A stretch of DNA of 64,000 nt from Ciona savignyi (taxonomy: Eukaryota > Chordata > Ascidiacea > Phlebobranchia > Cionidae). Of the stretch, positions 35,524-46,740 are shown one piece after another. The stretch lies in contig CH003221.1 of NCBI GenBank assembly GCA_000149265.1, forward strand, positions 153,725 through 217,724, in the 5' to 3' direction. Position 1 is the stretch's first letter. Every line of letters starts with the position of its first letter. The notes beneath the pieces are model-generated. The model saw nothing but the letters and a program-made list of their open reading frames with translations. It made no database searches and was not told where the DNA came from. A program made the translations under genes and the position numbers.

Positions 35524-38500
35524 TTAGGTGAGGTCAAAGTCGGATAAATATGCGGGTAATCGGCGCGAGCGACCATAATGAGACACAGACATGCCAGTTG
35601 TAGACTCTACTTCGTCATTGATTGCCACCGGGCCATCGTTCACATGGATAGAGAGTTCACATAGGGATTCGTTCGATGATTCACCCGCGTCTAAACACCA
35701 GTTCGTTGGCATCACTTCTGCTTCATATTTTCTCATATGATCAACATGTACCACTTTGGACGAGTGTTGTTCTGACCTTTGTATTCTATACAGGTTGTCA
35801 GACAGTTTATCCTTGACTAGGAATGGTCCCATCCAACCTTTACCCAATTTCTTCTTCCCCAGTGGCGGGTAATAATACCAGACCCAATCCCACTTTTCAA
35901 AAGAAAGTGGCAGTGCTGTGCGATCGTAATTTCTCTTTTGCCTAATCGCACACCTTCTCATGCATATCCGTGCATGCCTATAACCGTCTTGAATGCGATC
36001 CCGCATTCTCTCTACATATTCGACTGAGCATGGAGTTCTTTGTGCATTGTTCGGTATGCCACATACAACGTCAATTGGAGCCGCCGTTTCCCGACCCAAC
36101 ATTAAATAATTAGGAGTGAAATGGGTTGAATCATGGCGGGACGCACGGTAGGCCATCATTAAGTAAGGCAAGTGTTCATCCCAATCGTTGTGATTATCAT
36201 TTACAAACATCGATAGCATTTGGAGTAAGGTCCGATTAAATCTCTCAACTAATCCAGATGATTGTGGGTGATATGGTGAGTTCCGCGTTTTCTTTACCTC
36301 CAGAATTCGACACAATTCTTGGAATAAACGCGATTCAAAATCCCGCCCCTGATCCGAGTGAAGGAATCGGGGGAAACCGAACAGGGTAAACACATTGACA
36401 ACGAGGGCTTCCGCCGTAGTAACAGCTGTTTGATCCGGCAAGGCAAAGGCCTCAGTCCACTTAGAGAAATAATCGCTAACCACCAAAATAGTGTCGATTG
36501 CCTTTGTCTGTGCTACTTAAAGGACCCAAAAAATCAATTCCAATGCGTTCCATAGGGTGATTGGCCAAGCTTTGCTGTAAAGCGCTTCGGTGGCGGCCAT
36601 GGGTTGGTTTACGTTTCGCACACGTCGTACACCAACGACACCAATTACGAATATCTCCACGTAAACCGGGCCAGTAGAATCGACGAGCGACCTGATCAGT
36701 CGTGCGAGAAGTACCGAGATGCCCAGCAGTTCGCAAGACGTGTAGGTGATGAAAAATCGCTTTTCGCATTGTCTTGGGTGCCACCAACAATTGTACATCA
36801 GGTTGATTTGCTTCCACTGATGTCCACACTCTATAAAGCAACCCATTGTCCACTGTTAGGCTGTCCCAATACCTGAAATAATGTTCGTTACCCGTAACAC
36901 CTATAAACTCCGCTCGAGCAGGACGATATTGGCTGAGTGATTTGAATCGCAGTATGGGCCCAAGCTCACTGTCTTCGTTTTGCCATTTTCGAATGTCAGC
37001 AAGATCCCAATGGTCCAACCAGGAATTTGGTTCCTGTCTCGTGATAACAGCGACCAGTGCAAGTAAAGACTTATGGCCTTCTTCCAGCCTTTCGCAATCC
37101 AGGCATTCTACTCGGCGACATCGTTGACGTGACAGGCCATCTGCGTTCATGTGTTTCGAACCAGGCCTGTGTTCCACTTGAAAATTGTAAGTTCCTAGCA
37201 CCGATAGCCATCTTGCGAGCATGCCCTCAGGTTCCTTAAAGCTCATCAGCCATTGAAGGGACGAATGGTCTGTCCTCAAATCAAAACGGACGCCCCACAA
37301 ATAGTGCCGGAAATGGTGAGTAAAATGTACTACCGCTAATAACTCCCGATAGGTGGCGCAATAATGCCTTTCGGTGACGGATAAGGTGCGACTTGCATAA
37401 GCCACCACCTGCTCCCTGCCTTCGATGACTTGTGATAATACAGCTCCAAGACCCGTGCCACTCGCGTCGGTATCCAGCACAAACTTCTTTCCTGGAATAG
37501 GGTAAGATAGAACGGGGGGGCTGGTGAGGTCGGTCTTCAGCGAATCAAATGCTACTTGACAACGCGTTGTCCAATCAAACATAACGTTTTTTCGGGTCAG
37601 TGCAGTTAACGGTTCAGCCTTGCTAGCGAACGCTTTTATGAACCTTCTGTAATAGGAGGCGAATCCTAAGAAGCTACGCACCTCCTTCACATTGCGGGGA
37701 ACATTCCAGTCTTGTACTGCCCGCGTCTTTTCGGGATCACATCGAACTCCATGCTTGTTCACCACGTGGCCTAGAAATTTGGTTTCTCTGCTAAATAAAG
37801 AACATTTACTTGGTTTTAATTTGAGCCCGGCTTGTCGTAATCGTATAAATATTTGTCTGAGGTTACTTATCATAGAAGAGAAATCTTTTGAAAACGTCAC
37901 TACGTCATCAACGTAAACTAAACAATTTTTCCATAGCATACCTCTGAGTACCCGCTCCATTAATCGTTCAAAGGTTGATGGTGCATTGGTCAATCCAAAA
38001 CTCATAACGTTGAATTGATACAATCCCTTTCCCGGTATAGAAAATGCCGTCTTCGGCTTGTCTGACTCCTCCATTTCTACCTGCCAGTAACCACTGGCCA
38101 GGTCTAACGTGCTAAAGTAGGTGCTCCCACCCAATGAGTCCAAAATATCTTCTATACGAGGCAATGGATAAGCATCCTTTTTGGTCACGCCATTAAGCTT
38201 CCTATAGTCCACACAAAACCGATGGGAACCGTCCTTCTTTTGAACCATCACGATAGGTGAGGCCCACGGTCCATTACAAGGTTCGATAATTTTCGCGTCT
38301 AGCATCTTTTGAATCTCCACCTCTGCCTGCTGCTGTTTGACCCATGATAAACGCCGTGGCGGTTGTTTAATCGGACGAGCATCACCAGTGTCGATCGAAT
38401 GGCGGAGCACTGATGTTCGACCAAGTGTGCCTTTATCATCGGCAAAGACGTCTTGGAACTCCAGCAATAGGTTGGTAGCAGTCTCCATTTCGTCTCCTTT

Positions 38501-39085
38501 TAAAGTCGACGTCAACAAGCATTTCAAATGTTCGGGTAAGACGGCTTCGGTAGGACTCAGTTCACTATTTTTAGCACCTTCATTAGTTACCATGCTAGAG
38601 GTCAATCTAATAATTTGGGACCCGATAGTTAAGGTTAGCGAGCTGAAGTCCAGAACACTAGCTTCTTCTCTTAAAAAGTCGAACCCTAAGATGGCTTTTG
38701 GTGTTCCGATGTCGGCAATTAGTACAACTCTCTCGCGTTGGATGACCCCAAAATTTAGCGTAAGCTGAACTCTGCCGTAGGTACGTATCACCCCACCATT
38801 TGCCGTGCTTAGCACACTAGAATCAGGTTGTAATAAGTACGGTTTATTTAACAGATTAAACACAGACCTGTCAAGAATTGTGCAGCACGAACCACTATCA
38901 ATAAGAAAACATACCGGCACTTTCCAGTCAGAGACAACACATGTAATAAGAACTTGGTTTGTAGTGGCCGTCGCTGGAACCACTGGCGCGTTGGCCTCCA
39001 CGCCAGTTATCGTCCGTTTAAATGTCCCTGTCGGGTTTGGGCTGCTGGCACTGAGCTTCGGTTGTGCGGGCACTCTCGTTTCCAA
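35524..39085 (-). pseudogene. pol: Retrotransposon Pol (protease-RT-RNase H-integrase), frameshifted in integrase
   Basis: The first segment, 39085-36476 (869 aa), holds a retropepsin motif (LIDSGS), reverse transcriptase with YVDD, RNase H (DTDASG), the HHCC zinc module of integrase and the first catalytic Asp region (GIDFLGPL). It stops shortly afterwards. The second segment, 36486-35524 (320 aa), starts in another phase and continues the integrase core, with the second Asp (HSDQGRDF), the catalytic Glu (LVERFNR) and a C-terminal domain. The switch falls at a four-base A/T run (36485-36488), which suggests a single-base deletion or an assembly error. Otherwise all catalytic residues are visible. 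Confidence 0.9.
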
Positions 39086-39876
39086 TGTCCGCGTTCACCG
39101 CAAACAACGCATACTGGCGTTTTATACTCATCTTCATGACCGCATTGCCTTTCAGATAACATAGAGTCATTGCGTAATCTAGGAGCTGCATCGTACGCAA
39201 TAATACGTTCCGCAGAATCCACAGCTTCCATCAGCGTACTGGGCAAATTTACAGCCAGATTCCTTCGAATTGAAATACCATTAACTCCGGCAACAAATTG
39301 TTCTACCAGGTAGCCTTCAGTACATTCCGCTGGTAAATTTGGGTGGCCGTCCTTGATTAGACGACGTAGGCGCATTGAAAATTGAGCGTACGTCTCCCGG
39401 GGCATCTTCGTGGCGGCATGAAATAAGCTTTGCGCTTTAGAGGTGTTTACTGCCTCTAACTGCCGATCCAAACTGTTAACCAGGTGCGAATATTGCCAAC
39501 GGTGTTCTATAGAGAGTGTCTGTTGTATATCCACGGCATCATCTATCAAATGGGCCGCTAATTGAATGCCCTTTTCTTGCGTATCCCAATTATTAAACTT
39601 GGCAATATTTTCAAAATGCAGTTTGTACTGAGTCCAGCTTGTACGACCATTATATACACCTGGTGATAGTTCCTTTCGCATGGTCACATTATCGAATCGC
39701 TTGGCCGATGAAGTAGAATCATTCTCGCCAACTCGTGCTTCTAAGACTCTTAGGCGACTTTGTAAATTTGTCACTGAACTGCGAAGATCAGTCACCTCGT
39801 TCTTCAACTTGGTATTTTCTATTTTCAAGGTGCGCGCTGATAATTCGACTGCCATTAAACGTGTCTGCTGATCCAT
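39007..39876 (-). CDS. gag: Retrotransposon Gag with CCHC zinc knuckle
   Basis: A frame of 289 aa starting at the ATG at 39876. The N-terminal third has a coiled-coil-like heptad region, and the middle matches the retrotransposon Gag capsid style (FxxWDTQEKGIQLA...). Near the C-terminus a zinc knuckle CVVCGERGHWKREC binds the element RNA. The frame is open further 5' but without ATG. It overlaps the pol frame by 79 bases in a different phase, so Pol would be made by ribosomal frameshifting, since the pol frame has no ATG at its start. Confidence 0.88.
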   Translation of the reverse strand: MDQQTRLMAVELSARTLKIENTKLKNEVTDLRSSVTNLQSRLRVLEARVGENDSTSSAKRFDNVTMRKELSPGVYNGRTSWTQYKLHFENIAKFNNWDTQEKGIQLAAHLIDDAVDIQQTLSIEHRWQYSHLVNSLDRQLEAVNTSKAQSLFHAATKMPRETYAQFSMRLRRLIKDGHPNLPAECTEGYLVEQFVAGVNGISIRRNLAVNLPSTLMEAVDSAERIIAYDAAPRLRNDSMLSERQCGHEDEYKTPVCVVCGERGHWKRECPHNRSSVPAAQTRQGHLNGR

Positions 39877-39907
39877 ATCAATATTCGGGTCCTGGCAGGA
39901 TCGCCAA

Positions 39908-40086
39908 TGTAGCAACGTAAAACGACTACTTCTTTACGCTCTCACGTATCTCTACCAAGTGTCTTTACCCTTTAATTTTGTGACCGGAATACACGTAACG
40001 ATATGGTTCAGTGAGTACGAAATGACGTAATATAAATTAGGGGACGATCAAGAAATTTACAGGACCATATTAATAATATCGTTACA
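39908..40086 (-). repeat. 5' LTR of the Ty3/gypsy element
   Basis: 179 bp; it carries promoter and R/U5 functions by family analogy. The primer-binding site is separated from it by one base. Confidence 0.95.
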
Positions 40087-40090
40087 TATT

Positions 40091-40260
40091 AATCTACAAC
40101 CACCACCCCCACTTAGATCTGCGACCACTACCACACATATAGATCTGCAACCACTACCCCATATAGATCTATGACCACCACCCCCATGTATAGATACATG
40201 ACCGCCCCCATATATAGATCCATGACCACCCTCATATATTTTTAGATCAATGACTCTGCA
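40091..40260. repeat. Minisatellite block 3
   Basis: It continues the 26-28-bp unit (ATATAGATCTGCAACCACTA etc.) right of the Ty3/gypsy element, confirming that the insertion split one array. Confidence 0.8.
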
Positions 40261-41324
40261 CCTATTTGTCTTGAAACAATGGATAGAACTGCAGGATTAA
40301 ACCAACAATGGATGAAACCCACGTAGGATTTAACTATATTTTGGTCTTGAATCCTTAAACCTTATGTTCTGTTTGGTCTGATCAGTACCTTCGTTCTTTG
40401 GGAAATGAATGAATTGTGCATTTTAAGATTTTAATTATATTATGTGTAAAGGTTATTCAACAATTGAAGATGTGCAGGCGTTGGCTGAATGTCAGCATAA
40501 AGAGACAGGCACCACTCGGCATAGACCATTGTCAGCTAAAGAAAACTTTGCTAAACAGGTTCAAACCTAATTGGATTGTAACGAATTTCATTTTGTTGTA
40601 ATAATAATCATTTTTGTTTTTGGAGTAAATACTTTAAACAATAGAGGATAAAAGTGACCAAAGGCACCAGATCTCTGTGGCATTGTAGCAAAGTAAAATA
40701 AAACAAAGTTCTAAATATTGTTTATAATACAGAATGAAAAAAAAACAACTCAAAACAAAGAGAAGAAATTAAGGTTCCCTGAACGGTGGTCGCTGCTTGT
40801 CGAAATGCTTTTATTGAAAATGAGCAGATTGCACCAGATGAAATCTTGGATATTCTTGCCGTCCAGAAGAGCGATTTTGAAAGTGATGACAGTTTAGATG
40901 ACTCGTGACGTTTATTTGTAGACACTGAATGCTTACCAAAATTTAGAACGAAAATAAACTTTTTTCAAATGAACAGAACCCACAGGGGCGAAACCATTCC
41001 AAACATCGCACATACAGTTGTACTTTCAATTTTTGTGTTGAGCGAATGTATCCACTTACTTCAACAATTCGTCGATTTAGGTATATCAAAGCTGTTTCAT
41101 TTTAACCCAAAACGAACATATTGGGAATATGACGTTGTGTGAGTGCGTTAGGCGCGTTTGAAATGTAAACTAGATATAAGATTTATTGTTATGGAACAAG
41201 TTCGCAAGTGTGTTATCCAACCATCTGCCATTTTTATCTACTTACCTCAACAAATTAGATCTATCAAAGCCGTTTTATTTCAACCGAAAACAAACATATT
41301 GAGAATCTGACGTAGAATGTCGGA
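40261..41324. other. Intergenic stretch, no supported gene
   Basis: AT-rich. An acidic open stretch at about 40790-40908 (plus strand, ending in a stop at 40906-40908) resembles the N-terminal acidic region of piggyBac-type transposases only vaguely. No catalytic region follows. Confidence 0.4.
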
Positions 41325-41552
41325 GGCCGAAAGGTTGTGGAATCGAAACCAGGTATTGGCTAGATAGTTGTGTTCTTGGGGTAGGCATTTGGCGGACATC
41401 GCTTGAAATCAGTGGATTATTGGGTTCTACGAAAAACGTCTCAAGCATATACAACACACTGCAATAGATCCGGTAACCCGACGGTGGGCGCAAGATGATC
41501 TGACGATTCCCTTAAGATACTACTCCCGCGTTTTCCCAGTCACGCGAATTTA
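41325..41552 (+). mobile_element. Near full-length SINE
   Basis: The head GGCCGAAAGGTTGTGGAATC carries the B-box region. AGTTGTGTTCTTGGGG, GGATTATTGGGTTCTACG, CGGTAACCCGACGGTGGGCG and GATCTGACGATTCCC follow, with an end at GTTTTCCCAGTCACGCG. Confidence 0.7.
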
Positions 41553-41582
41553 GTCCGTCAAAAAAACACAAACTGCATATGA

Positions 41583-41632
41583 TCACCCCATGGTGGTATG
41601 ACCACCCCATGGTGGTATGACCACCCCATGTC
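41583..41632. repeat. Short palindromic tandem repeat
   Basis: Three units of CCCCATGGTGGTATGACCA (19 bp), the last truncated. Each unit contains GGTGGT facing ACCACC, so single strands could fold into small hairpins. Confidence 0.75.
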
Positions 41633-41814
41633 CCCGTAAGTCGGCGCCTATGTTTGGATTGGTAAATTGGAAGCCCATTAGCTTCTGCTTGCAGAAACAA
41701 ACGTTGTACACATTGTATAATACCAAGGGTGATAAGGTAGCCAGTGAACCCGATCGTTAATGCATGCAGAAACATAGTGGTGGCTTAAGCGTGGTTTTCA
41801 CTCTCTAGTTTTTC

Positions 41815-44660
41815 TTTGTTCCAATGTTGTTGTTTTCTTTATACCAAAATGAATTTTATTTAGAAAGCCTGGATTTCACGTTTTGATAGGTTTCTCGGAA
41901 ACCCGATAGTTCCTGCATGCAAGCATATATACCGTAGAGACATAAGCATGATTTTATATCTATAGTGCATTTTCCGGAACAAATTACGTTATATTAGGCT
42001 ACATACTATTAAAAAAACATATTTTTACATAGAACGACTTTGTCGCCTCACCGCACAGCAAAATAACCAATCGTCTTCCATATTCAAACCCCAATAACAA
42101 TATCTTTTTTTTTGTAAAATATCGGTTGTGGAATATCGAAAGCTTAAGCAATCAAAATCTGCCCGTATGTTTTCATTTTATTCCGACAACAAGCAAAAAT
42201 CATATTTCACAATAAGACGTTTGATGACTGATTTTCATTTGTATTTTGATTAAATGTTATGCTGATAACGATATTAAATTTCATCGCTGCACAGATAGAT
42301 ATGATCCGTTTATTATCAGCAACAATTTTATCTTTTAACCTACAGACATAATCTAAATTTCAACATAAACATTAATTTTTTGCAGCAACTGTATTTTCTA
42401 AATGTTACGTCATGATGTCATTTATCAACACGCGGTGGCGCAGGCGAGCAGCAGAAAGGTAACGAGTACCGAGAAGGGAGCAAAATGGATTCCATGAGCA
42501 GACGATCCTAGAAAAACATTTTTTGTTTGGTCAGATAATATATGGTGATTCTTCTTCCACGCGCAAGGTCAACGACAGTTATCGTTGGGTTTTGCGTCAA
42601 AATAATGAACGAATTAATAAAGAATGTGTCGTTAATTAATATAATATTTTTATTTCGTGAATTAGCTATAATTAAGCTAGCTATATGAATATTTATACTC
42701 ATATCATAATTATACCTTTGGGTTTAAGAAGGTTAAAAGCGCCATGTGTGTGCTTTCTAACAGAGTGGTATGTAGTAGCTCCACCGACGGTCACATTACC
42801 CTCGGCATATAGAACATTGAAACTTTGCTTCGATACATCCCACGTGACGTTGTTTCCTGACACGGTTTTCGTGACGCTGATTGGTCTGGTAAATGTGCAC
42901 GTCATAATGCCGTTTGTGACCGAGGATTCGACATTTGTTGTTATTGGCTGCGGATGATGAAAAGGTTAGAAACCCACATTGGATGGTGACATAGAACACC
43001 ACCCATGTAAACATTCGTTGTTACACATATTACCATCTTTATACGACACAGAAAAACAATGCACCGTCTGGCAAGAACGGTCACTGCCTCTCATAAAGAT
43101 AAGATATAAATTATCACACACAACGGCTGTTGACTACAATCATCTAGATTTTGAAGCATTTGCCGACATTATAGGGTAGTTCGTGGTTTATTACCCTTTG
43201 TACTTTGATATATTTAGTTTTTAAATAAAAAGGGTTGAGTACAGACGAATCACATTTAAGATGGTGGGTGGGGATTCCCCTGTCAAGTAAGCTGAGCTGA
43301 ACACGATTGTTGATCCGCCAGATGTCGTAGCAGAGCAAAGGTAGCAATCGTCGGCCGGGCCCTGTTGAAAGAGTTGGATAATACGTCATGTTTATTGCTG
43401 TTATGGCTTTTACAAGTACACAATTGATGAGCTGCCACTGGTTTCGAACCCGTCATCATCTGTGCAGACGGTTTGACGCACGTGGGATTACTCAATAGGT
43501 CGGATCATGGTGATTATTCATCGAATTATTCCACCGGGTTCAGGTAAAGTCAGTTAAGTGCCTTTCCCAAGGATACAACTGACTATAATAGGCCGCTACA
43601 TAATTAGTTCTAGCCATATACCTGATATGTGCCTTTCCAAAGAACACAAATCATAGGCTGGCAAAGTTTTAAAAATTCAATTCAGGCCTAAGAATAATTA
43701 GTCGGGCAGCCGGTTTCGATGAACCACGTTTCGGTAAATAATCTTCCAGACTTACCATCCCTTCATCGGTGGAAATAGCGAGAGATAGATATCCTTGTGC
43801 AGCCCCTGTCATCGTGAACCTGATGGTTCGGTCGCTGATCACCCAGCTTACCGTCCTGCAAGTGGGCGAGCAGCTAGCTGTCGTGTTCCACAACCAACCG
43901 GTACCAAGGCTCTCGATGCTGTCTTCGGAGTTATGCTGAAGAAGATAGGTTCAGTAGTTTTTTTATTCATTTATACCTCAGTATTTAAAATGCATACGAA
44001 TCGAATCGCGCCATAGGAAAAGGAAGACGGCAAACCGAAACGGGTCATTAAAACGCGCCCTCTGTGTAAGATTACTTCCGCTGTGTTGTAATATTTCTTC
44101 AACCTTGATCACGAACACAACCGACAAGCTAGTGGTTCGATTCTACAACTTTTCACAGCTTCACGCTTTAAGTTAGTACGGGAACTACCCCAGTTGGTGA
44201 CAAAATACGTTTTTAACATAGATTATTCCACGTAATCGGTAGTAAAACACCCAGTTTGAGTAAGCGATAATTGGCCTGAAATCTCTGCCGTTAAAATGGT
44301 GAACGTGTTAAGCTTTTAACACGAAACATAATAAGCAAACTTACCGCTGGATACTCCACCGCACAGCAGGAATAAACCACCATCAGCAAAATCCAGGTTA
44401 TTTTCATATTGACTGTAACTTGATGCAACGTAAGGTCAACTATACAATGTCCTGTACGATAAAATTGGTGCAATTGATTTAAATCACATTAGCGCCGGTA
44501 AATAGGGCGGTTCTTTAACCATGCGACTAATTTTAGCCTGACAGTGAGTCATGTCTGGCGGTGGTAATATTAAACCGCGAGAAACTATGTTTGTTGGAAA
44601 AATTTGTTCCTAATAAAGAAAATGTGTTTTATTCCGGATATGACGACACAAATTAAGATC
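41815..44660. repeat. Segmental duplication, right block (partner 28380-32110)
   Basis: It has the same order of exons, introns and flanks as the left block but is shorter, because insertions such as the intron 1 SINE are missing. Ends are approximate. Confidence 0.7.
42425..44407 (-). CDS. DOMON-domain protein B, secreted or GPI-anchored
   Basis: Five exons join in frame to 221 aa: 44345-44407, 43756-43935, 43254-43361, 42716-42947 and 42425-42507, all GT-AG. Residues 1-17 form a signal peptide (MKITWILLMVVYSCCA). The rest is a DOMON fold: a W-rich first strand with paired cysteines (SCSPTC), GAAQGYLSLAIS ending in a Met at residue 81, a DDCYLC strand, GIMTCTFTRP, and a YAEGNV..TTYHS segment with a conserved His. 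The last 20 residues are hydrophobic after GSSAHG, typical of a GPI-anchor signal. In the family the Met/His pair binds heme b in some members, for example in ferric-reductase-like proteins. No reductase or hydroxylase domain follows, so this is a DOMON-only cell-surface protein. Function unknown. Confidence 0.82.
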
Positions 44661-46394
44661 GCATTTAGCCTGATAACTGCACGACTGATCTATTTATTTA
44701 TGCGTTATGTTGTCGGTCAGTCTGACATCCAACCATTTTGGAGCGAAACATGTCATGCTGTGAGCAGTTGGCCGGCTTCGCGACTGTCGTGCGGCACGAC
44801 TATATGCAAATCGTGCAGATTAATCGCAAATTTAACTCAATACAACTATACGGTATTACACATCTGGGCTAATAATTCATTTGATACAATTGACATTCAT
44901 TTCGATCACAACGCCGATACAAACTATTTTGTACGTCCTAACTTGTCGGGACTGATTCCATCATTCAACCGATCAAATAAGCAATACAAGGCAACATATC
45001 CAAGTGTTCCTGTTTGTTACCACTTTTTTTCTCTACATAATCCAGTATTACTGAGCGTTGTTTTAAAATCTTGTCAGAAATATTATTTTATCTCCTATCA
45101 CTTTTACATTGTTTGAGAACTGGTACGGCCAAACGGATAATCACATGATCCGAGATACAATTTCTGACCCGAGGCGTGGTTTCCACTTACTTAATAATGG
45201 CCCTTATTGTAGATGATGCGGGTTAAATGCGGACCATCGGACCAAGCAGAAATTTCGCAAATGACGCACACATAAATTGTAGAAAATACCTTAAACTGAT
45301 CGACCATTTCTTTTTCTCTTTTTATGCCGAGCTAAGTTTTGAAATCATGATGAACTTGCTACTAGGAATGTTTATATGGAAAATCCAATATAAAACTGTC
45401 GAGTTGACTATTCGGGCAAACTAATACATTGTAACTGCGCCACATGACTAAGTTTTGGTCACCAAACCAAACGTAAATATACTCTCTGGTTAAGTGATCC
45501 CAGGTCTATATGGATTTTTAATTTTTGCGACGAGCGGGGTTGACTAAGCGCATCAAACATAATACGTGAGTATGTGGGTTTGTCTGGTGTTTTATAAGCC
45601 AAATATTTCTCCTATCCCCTTATTTAACAGAGCGGTTATAAAAATTGTGGCCACTTAAAATTTACTCTAAAAATGTCTAAGATTATTTAAGAAACTGAAA
45701 TTCTGAAAAAGAAAAAAAGTTGAAATTGTAAACTAAATCGAGACATTTTGCACTAAACAACCAAATTAAACCCCGGTACATTGCAAACCTGTTCACAACA
45801 ATCCACACAGCTGGTACCTTTTATTTTTGACTTTACTCAAGTTAAGCAAAACTTCAAACGTATTTAACTCCGCTTCTGATGCAATCGCACAAGTTTATTT
45901 AACTTAATATGAAACCACCAACAATTTCCCGAAACTCGTCAACGCTCAGTTGAGGCTTACGACACCGATACCAGTCACTAAGTGCCTCCTTGATAAACGA
46001 CTTCACGGACATTGTGCACAATAGGAGTAGCGGGTTGAATCTTTCGTGAAGGAAAAGTTCCCACAACTCGTAAGTGGACACTCCACAAAGGGGTTGGTCA
46101 AGAGTGGAATCGAATATCGTAGATTAAAAAGGAACGAAAACTCCGGCTAAAATCTGGCGCACTGACCCAACAAGGTATTCGGCCGAAAATAATAATCACC
46201 CGAAGTTTCCACTTGCTTTTACGTCGTGTTTATGTAAGGCGTTGCTATAATTATCGGATTACTATTTTAAGTGGGTTACGTTTGTGAGGCATTTTTAAAA
46301 ATAGTTAATGATGAAAAGGATATTCTCACATTTATTTCGCCATTTTTTAGCGTTGCGCGCCAATATTTTTTTAAAAGTGACCTCAAAACAGGAA
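44661..46394. other. Intergenic stretch right of the duplication
   Basis: AT-rich. The 170-codon open frame at 44604-45116 starts in duplicated non-coding DNA and has no family match. A small minus-strand open stretch (45899-46020) is listed separately. Confidence 0.45.
45899..46020 (-). CDS. Candidate small ORF or terminal exon, weak
   Basis: From an ATG near 46012 the frame gives about 37 aa (MSVKSFIKEALSDWYRC..., ending GGFILS and a stop). It is also open upstream to about 46081. Codon composition looks more coding-like than the surroundings, but I recognise no family and no partner exon. It could be chance. Confidence 0.15.
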
Positions 46395-46740
46395 AGTTTT
46401 ATGGGTCGGATACTCATGCGGGTTAATACACGGGCAATCGTCAGATCACCTCGCGCCCACCGTCGGGTTACCGGAGCTATTGCAGTTTGTTGTATATGAT
46501 AGACACGTTCCTTCAGTATGGTAGAACCCATTAATCCGCTGGGTTCAGACAATGTCCGTTAAATGCCTTGCCCAAGGACACAACTATTATATTTTACCAT
46601 TATATTTTTTTGATTCATGATATAAATAAAAAGAATTCCCAGCTCTCGACCAGTTTCGTACCTAGCGACCAGGTCCGTATCAGTAACCCTTCGGCTGAAA
46701 GGCAACGCATTAATCCACCAGACTAAAAACCAATAACATG
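46395..46740 (-). mobile_element. SINE copy with tRNA-like head on the right
   Basis: On the minus strand the head (TCTGGTGGATTAATGCGTTG, then a B-box-like region near 46675) leads into TTGTGTCCTTGGGCAAGGCA, AACCCAGCGGATTAATGGGT, CCGGTAACCCGACGGTGGGC and GTGATCTGACGATTGCCCG. A spacer of about 40 bases separates the head from the body, so two adjacent insertions are possible. Confidence 0.55.

Larger units (their letters stand above)
35202..40086 (-). mobile_element. Ty3/gypsy LTR retrotransposon, 4885 bp, recent insertion
   Basis: Two 179-bp LTRs (35202-35380 and 39908-40086) begin TGTAGCAACG and end ATCGTTACA. I count one difference between them. A 4-bp duplication TATT flanks the element (35198-35201, 40087-40090). 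Inside the 5' LTR (right side) is a primer-binding site at 39890-39906, whose plus strand reads TCCTGGCAGGATCGCCA, the 3' end of a tRNA and probably tRNA-Arg. A polypurine tract abuts the 3' LTR (35381-35394 reversed). The coding order is gag, protease, reverse transcriptase, RNase H, integrase. It lies in the minisatellite and is nearly intact apart from a frameshift in the integrase. Confidence 0.95.

Noticed and set aside
33598-40260. CRISPR-like appearance of the regular 26-28-bp repeats
   Set aside because: The units are contiguous and degenerate without unique spacers, and the context is a eukaryotic genome.
40790-40908. Acidic stretch resembling a piggyBac transposase N-terminus
   Set aside because: The similarity is only compositional, a stop follows at once, and no catalytic domain or inverted ends are seen.
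44604-45116. 170-codon open frame
   Set aside because: It begins in duplicated non-coding DNA, has no ATG-based family match and no splice context.
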